A stretch of DNA of 9,067 nucleotides from Fimenecus sp051881455 (GTDB lineage Bacteria > Bacillota > Clostridia > Oscillospirales > Acutalibacteraceae): assembly GCA_051881455.1 (NCBI GenBank), contig JBJEPX010000051.1, positions 1 to 9,067 on the forward strand, read 5' to 3'. The notes beneath the pieces are model-generated. The model saw nothing but the letters and a program-made list of their open reading frames with translations, made no database searches and was not told the DNA's origin. This document shows, piece after piece, positions 6,398 to 9,067 of this stretch. Both the position numbers and the translations under genes were made by a program. Within the stretch, counting starts at the first letter, position 1, and the number at the start of each line of letters is the position of its first letter.

Positions 6398-6724
6398 ATG
6401 TCACTTAAAAATAGGGATGAGCATAACCGCTGGAGGAATATAACCGTAGGCTTTCGAGTATCGCCCGAAGAAAACGAACTACTGAACAAGGCTGTAGCCT
6501 TATCGGGGTTACCAAAACAAGAATACTGCTACCGAAAATGTATGAACAGAGATGTCATTGTTCAGGGTAATCCGAGAGTGTTCAAAGCCTTGCGAAATCA
6601 ACTTGCCGCCGTGTTACAAGAGTTACAGCGTATTGAGGCTGGCGGTGAGGTAAATGATGAGTTGCTAGATTTAATTGAAATGATAGCCGATATTCTCGGC
6701 GGATTAAAGGAGGAATCAGAATGA
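6398..6724 (+). CDS. MobC-like relaxosome accessory protein
   Basis: The 108-residue protein begins RWRNITVGFRVSPEENELLNKAVALSGL, the ribbon-helix-helix style start typical of Firmicute MobC-like proteins, continues with KQEYCYRKCMNRDVIVQGNPRVFKALRNQ, and ends in an acidic helical tail. Such proteins bind oriT beside the nick and help the relaxase open the duplex. The ATG is 1 base past the integrase stop with GGAAAGGGG upstream. Its end overlaps the helicase gene start by 4 bases (ATGA). Placement in the integrase operon rather than beside the relaxase suggests excision and transfer readiness are expressed together. The alternative is a DNA-binding regulator of the element; the ribbon-helix-helix fold would fit both. 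Confidence 0.75.
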   Translation: MSLKNRDEHNRWRNITVGFRVSPEENELLNKAVALSGLPKQEYCYRKCMNRDVIVQGNPRVFKALRNQLAAVLQELQRIEAGGEVNDELLDLIEMIADILGGLKEESE

Positions 6725-7863
6725 TATATAAAAAAGAAATGACCGCTCCGAATGTATCTGTTGGCGCAGATACGGAGCAGTCAATTCAAAAATGTACTGA
6801 CAATAGTATAACTGATAACTATGAAAATATCAAGTGTTTTGAAGAAATGCAAAGCGAGTTGATGTTAAGCTTAGACCCGTCATATCTCAAAACAATTTCA
6901 ATGAGCGAGCTATACGACACCGTGTACCAAAGCAAACCGCCGCTGATTGACGGCTTACTCTACCCCGGCACATATATTTTTGCAGGAGCGCCGAAGCTGG
7001 GCAAGAGTTTCCTTATGGCACAGCTTGCTTACCATATCAGCACGGGTATGCCGCTTTGGAATTATACCGTCCGAAAAGGAACTGTGCTGTACCTTGCTCT
7101 TGAAGATGATTATCACAGATTGCAGGAAAGGATGTACCGAATGTTCGAAACGAAAAGTACAAACAATTTGCATTTTTCTGTTTCGGCAGGTCAGCTTGGA
7201 AACGGTCTTGACAAACAGCTTACAAGGTTTATGGTGGAACACCCCGACACAAAACTAATTATCATCGACACGCTTCAAAAGGTGCGTGAGGTCGGCGGAG
7301 ATAATTACAGCTATGCAAACGATTATGAAATTATCACAAGGCTCAAAAAGTTTGCGGACAGCAGTGGAATATGTCTGCTGCTTGTTCACCACACACGCAA
7401 GCAGAATGCCGACGATAAATTTGATATGATTTCAGGCACTAACGGATTGCTCGGCGCCGCTGACGGAGGTTTTATTCTTCGGAAAGAAAAGCGTACAAGC
7501 AATGCCGCCACGCTTGAAGTATCAGGCAGAGACCAGCCCGACCAAAAGATTTATCTGAACCGCAATCCCGAAACGCTTGTATGGGAGCTTGAGAAAACAG
7601 AAACAGAGCTATGGAAACAACCGCCTGATCCGTTGCTTGAAAATATTGCTGATAAAATCACAAGAGAATATTCAAAATGGCAAGGCACACCCACAGAGCT
7701 TGTAGACTTTCTCGGCGTTGATATGAAAGCGAACGCTTTGACGATGAAGCTGAATATCAATGCAGGGCGTTTGTTCAATGAGTATGGAATCCGTTATCAG
7801 AACAAACGCTGTCACGATGGGCGCAGGGTAAGTCTTGCATTGGAACAGCGTGACGATGCGTGA
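6721..7863 (+). CDS. RepA-like AAA (RecA-fold) replicative helicase
   Basis: The 380-residue protein has a RecA-type ATPase core of the AAA_25/RepA group. Walker A GAPKLGKS is at 89-96, the catalytic acidic stretch LALEDD at 125-130, Walker B LIIID at 179-183, and the sensor-like LLLVHHTRK at 219-227, followed by SGTNGLLGAADGG. RepA helicases of plasmids such as RSF1010 are hexamers that unwind DNA at the origin; in mobilizable elements they support replication of the excised circle. Residues 1-60 look unstructured, and the C-terminal part (about 300-375) is probably a small winged-helix-like domain. AAAGGAGG lies 7 bases before the ATG, inside the end of the upstream gene, so the two are coupled. 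The stop codon sits within a long inverted repeat at the start of the oriT/origin-like region. No primase or initiator gene is seen beside it. Confidence 0.85.
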   Translation: MIYKKEMTAPNVSVGADTEQSIQKCTDNSITDNYENIKCFEEMQSELMLSLDPSYLKTISMSELYDTVYQSKPPLIDGLLYPGTYIFAGAPKLGKSFLMAQLAYHISTGMPLWNYTVRKGTVLYLALEDDYHRLQERMYRMFETKSTNNLHFSVSAGQLGNGLDKQLTRFMVEHPDTKLIIIDTLQKVREVGGDNYSYANDYEIITRLKKFADSSGICLLLVHHTRKQNADDKFDMISGTNGLLGAADGGFILRKEKRTSNAATLEVSGRDQPDQKIYLNRNPETLVWELEKTETELWKQPPDPLLENIADKITREYSKWQGTPTELVDFLGVDMKANALTMKLNINAGRLFNEYGIRYQNKRCHDGRRVSLALEQRDDA

Positions 7864-7925
7864 CGGTCGTGTCGGTGTTTTAGGCGATACTGAAAACATC
7901 GTCACCATCGATGCAGACCGACACG
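7850..7925. repeat. Two interleaved 9-base inverted repeats across the helicase stop codon
   Basis: GTGACGATG (7850-7858) is complementary to CATCGTCAC (7897-7905), and CGTGTCGGT (7868-7876) to ACCGACACG (7917-7925). The order A-B-A'-B' is interleaved, so single-stranded DNA or RNA could form a pseudoknot but not two nested hairpins. CGTGACG is also repeated at 7849-7855 and 7859-7865, TGTTTT/AAAACA can pair at 7876-7881 and 7893-7898, and CATCGATG (7906-7913) is a perfect palindrome. Repeats of this kind beside a helicase gene suggest an origin or a protein-binding cluster. Confidence 0.7.
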
Positions 7926-7944
7926 GATAAAGTTTTTGCAGGGT

Positions 7945-7976
7945 GCAGGCGGCTTTTTTCAAAAAGCCGCTCCTGC
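7945..7976. repeat. Long hairpin with 2-base loop downstream of the helicase gene
   Basis: GCGGCTTTTT (7949-7958) pairs with AAAAAGCCGC (7961-7970) around TC, and past a one-base bulge GCAGG (7945-7949) can pair with CCTGC (7972-7976). Neither side is followed by a T-run, so it is not a standard terminator. It is more likely a structural element of oriT or of a single-strand origin. Confidence 0.7.
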
Positions 7977-7992
7977 CTCTCGGAGAGCGCAA

Positions 7993-8008
7993 AACCTGCT
8001 TGCAGGTT
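7993..8008. repeat. Inverted repeat centred on GCTTGC (first copy)
   Basis: AACCTGC (7993-7999) pairs with GCAGGTT (8002-8008) around TT. The centre GCTTGC is shared with the next hairpin, 24 bases away. A smaller CTCT/AGAG stem (7977-7980 with 7984-7987) lies just before it. Confidence 0.65.
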
Positions 8009-8012
8009 GCAT

Positions 8013-8046
8013 TTTTGATAGGCTTGCCTGTCAAAAGTGCTTTTGA
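8013..8046. repeat. Inverted repeat centred on GCTTGC (second copy) with an alternative partner
   Basis: TTTTGATAGGC (8013-8023) pairs with GCCTGTCAAAA (8026-8036) around TT, 11 pairs with one wobble. The end of its right arm, TCAAAA (8031-8036), can instead pair with TTTTGA at 8041-8046 around a GTGC loop. The two states exclude each other, as in a switch, though no T-run terminator follows. Confidence 0.65.
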
Positions 8047-8047
8047 T

Positions 8048-8066
8048 TTACTCTTGACAAGAGTAA
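8048..8066. repeat. 8-base inverted repeat upstream of the relaxase gene, with a TTGACA across its centre
   Basis: TTACTCTT (8048-8055) and AAGAGTAA (8059-8066) are perfect arms around GAC. A consensus TTGACA (8054-8059) runs across the centre and could be the -35 of a relaxase promoter, but the matching -10 near 8077-8083 is poor. If a promoter, a protein bound to this repeat would control it, as MobM does at the pMV158 oriT. Confidence 0.6.
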
Positions 8067-8071
8067 CAGAA

Positions 8072-8092
8072 CCCCGGCTAACGCCGATAGGG
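8072..8092. repeat. Hairpin abutting the relaxase ribosome binding site; candidate oriT core
   Basis: CGGC (8075-8078) pairs with GCCG (8083-8086) around TAAC, and CCC (8072-8074) with GGG (8090-8092) across an ATA bulge. It ends at the base before the AAAGGA ribosome binding site (8093-8098). A G+C-rich hairpin just upstream of a Mob gene is where an oriT nick region is expected. I do not recognise a MobV nick consensus in it, so the assignment is by position only. Confidence 0.5.
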
Positions 8093-8109
8093 AAAGGATG
8101 TGAGATTTA

Positions 8110-9067
8110 ATGAAAAGAACGATAAGTGCAATGGTCGGTAAAGGCTCGGTTAATCACAACAGCCGCAAGTTCAAAGCTGAAAATGTAGACGGTAGCCGAA
8201 CGCATCTTAATATCGACTACTGCAATGAAAATATCAAAAAAGTCTATCACAATTTGTTTGATGAAGCTCTTGAAAGATATAATTCCAAGCAGACAAGAGC
8301 CGACCGCAGAATAGAAAACTACTATGAAAAAATCTGTAATTCAAAGCAAGAAAAGCCGTTCCACGAACTCATTTTGCAGATAGGCGATAAAGAAAATATG
8401 AGTGCGGAAAGTGAAAACGGAGCACTTGCAAGAGAGATTTTAGATGAGTATTACTGTGGGTTTCAGGAAAGAAATCCTCAGTTAAAAGTGTTCTCAGCTC
8501 ATCTGCATATGGATGAAGCAACACCACATTTGCACATTGATTTTGTTCCGTTCACCACGGATAGCAAGCGTGGACTTGAAACAAGAGTATCACTCAAGCA
8601 GGCGCTTGCCGCACAAGGATTTAAGGGCGGAACCCGTGGAGATACCGAGTGGAACCAATGGGTAAGCGCAGAAAAATCCGCACTGGCGTTTGTTATGGAA
8701 CGCCACGGAATTGACTGGGAACACAAAGGTACTCACGAACAACACTTGTCTGTTTTGGATTACAAAAAGCAGGAGCGAGAAAAGGAAATCGCTTTATTGG
8801 ACAACCAACTTGCCGAGAAAAAAGATGAGTTTCGTGTTATGGCTGACCGCATTGAAAACTTTGATAACGGCGAAAGAGCGTTACAAAATCTTGATGAAAG
8901 CATAATGAATGAGCCTGAATATCAATTGCCTGAGCCGCCTGCAATGATGTCGGCGAGAACTTATAAGGCAAAGTTTGTTGAGCCGCTTATAGCTCGATTT
9001 AAGTCTTTAATAAGCACCTTATTTGCACGATATTTCAAGGCGTTGGACAGTTACCACAGATTGAACA
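8110..9067 (+). CDS. MobV-family (Mob/Pre) relaxase, 3' end beyond the window
   Basis: The frame opens at ATG 8110, with AAAGGA 11 bases upstream, and stays open to the window end: 319 residues without a stop. The N-terminus has VNHNSRKF with His16, aligning with the catalytic His22 region of pMV158 MobM, followed by GSRTHLNIDY (28-37), the Mob/Pre motif written PSRSHLNYEL in MobM. The metal-binding motif HLHMDEATPHLH (131-142) has His133, Asp135, Glu136, His140 and His142, the MobV HxDExxPHxH pattern. A charged, coiled-coil-like stretch with KKQEREKEIALLDNQL follows. These enzymes nick one strand at oriT and pilot it into a recipient through a conjugation machine supplied by another element. 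It begins 246 bases after the helicase gene, behind the repeat-rich region that is its likely target. Family members often exceed 400 residues, so a substantial part is missing. Confidence 0.92.
   Translation, partial: MKRTISAMVGKGSVNHNSRKFKAENVDGSRTHLNIDYCNENIKKVYHNLFDEALERYNSKQTRADRRIENYYEKICNSKQEKPFHELILQIGDKENMSAESENGALAREILDEYYCGFQERNPQLKVFSAHLHMDEATPHLHIDFVPFTTDSKRGLETRVSLKQALAAQGFKGGTRGDTEWNQWVSAEKSALAFVMERHGIDWEHKGTHEQHLSVLDYKKQEREKEIALLDNQLAEKKDEFRVMADRIENFDNGERALQNLDESIMNEPEYQLPEPPAMMSARTYKAKFVEPLIARFKSLISTLFARYFKALDSYHRLN

Larger units (their letters stand above)
3326..9067. mobile_element. Integrative mobilizable element at the guaA 3' end (left part; right end not in window)
   Basis: Everything after guaA reads as one mobile element: a repressor with a divergent promoter region, an excisionase-like protein, a tyrosine integrase, a MobC-like protein, a RepA-like helicase, a repeat-rich oriT-like region and a MobV relaxase. 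No type IV secretion, VirB4 or coupling-protein gene is seen, so it looks mobilizable rather than self-conjugative; genes past the window end could change that. Base composition of the left cargo (3468-4280) is clearly more A+T-rich than purA-guaA. The left boundary is placed just after the guaA stop by inference; the true crossover may lie within the last coding bases of guaA. The right attachment site is not visible. Confidence 0.75.

Noticed and set aside
7949..7970. Hairpin considered as a rho-independent terminator for the helicase operon
   Set aside because: The T-run is inside the left arm rather than after the stem on either strand, so it does not have terminator architecture.
7672..8034. 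120-codon - strand frame across the helicase end and repeat region
   Set aside because: It reads through the hairpins and antisense to the helicase; no start signal or domain.
8690..8905. 71-codon + strand frame inside the relaxase gene
   Set aside because: Out-of-frame shadow of the continuous relaxase frame, which carries the MobV motif.
1..9067. CRISPR array, tRNA, rRNA or insertion sequence
   Set aside because: No regularly spaced identical repeats, no tRNA-like cloverleaf with CCA end, no rRNA segment and no transposase gene were seen on either strand.

Overview
The window reads as a low-to-moderate G+C Firmicute, most likely a gut Clostridia member (Oscillospiraceae or Lachnospiraceae type). 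This rests on the style of the purine genes, the strong AGGAGG-type ribosome binding sites, TTGACA/TATAAT promoters and the type of mobile-element genes. That host assignment is inference; there is no rRNA or tRNA in the window to fix it.

Chromosomal part, about 1-3325. The window opens in the last 107 codons of a secreted or surface protein that ends in a Ser/Thr/Pro-rich linker, one membrane segment and a basic tail. A rho-independent terminator closes it. A near-consensus promoter then drives two housekeeping genes 19 bases apart on the + strand: purA (adenylosuccinate synthetase) and guaA (GMP synthetase). They form the two branches from IMP to AMP and GMP. The PurA copy departs from the family signature at several usually conserved positions.

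Mobile part, about 3326-9067 (right end outside the window). Immediately after guaA the content changes to an integrative mobilizable element, inserted at or near the 3' end of guaA, a known integration site for such elements. A short intergenic stretch carries the guaA terminator, a tandem pair of TGGCAACA repeats that could be integrase arm sites, and a very strong bidirectional terminator. A leftward operon follows: an XRE-type repressor-like protein and a 270-residue protein with a C-terminal GIY-YIG nuclease domain and an unrecognised N-terminal domain. A 293-base control region with two divergent promoters and a symmetric operator-like repeat separates these from the rightward operon: a small excisionase-like HTH protein, a tyrosine integrase, a MobC-like relaxosome protein and a RepA-like AAA helicase, all overlapping or nearly touching.

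Between the helicase and the relaxase lie about 250 bases packed with inverted repeats, the best candidate for oriT and/or a replication origin. The window ends inside a MobV (Mob/Pre) relaxase gene. Together the genes give integration and excision (xis, int), copying in the circular state (helicase), and transfer on a helper conjugation system (MobC, relaxase, oriT). The repressor would act as the switch. The GIY-YIG protein is the one cargo gene whose job is not explained and the best candidate for something not yet described.
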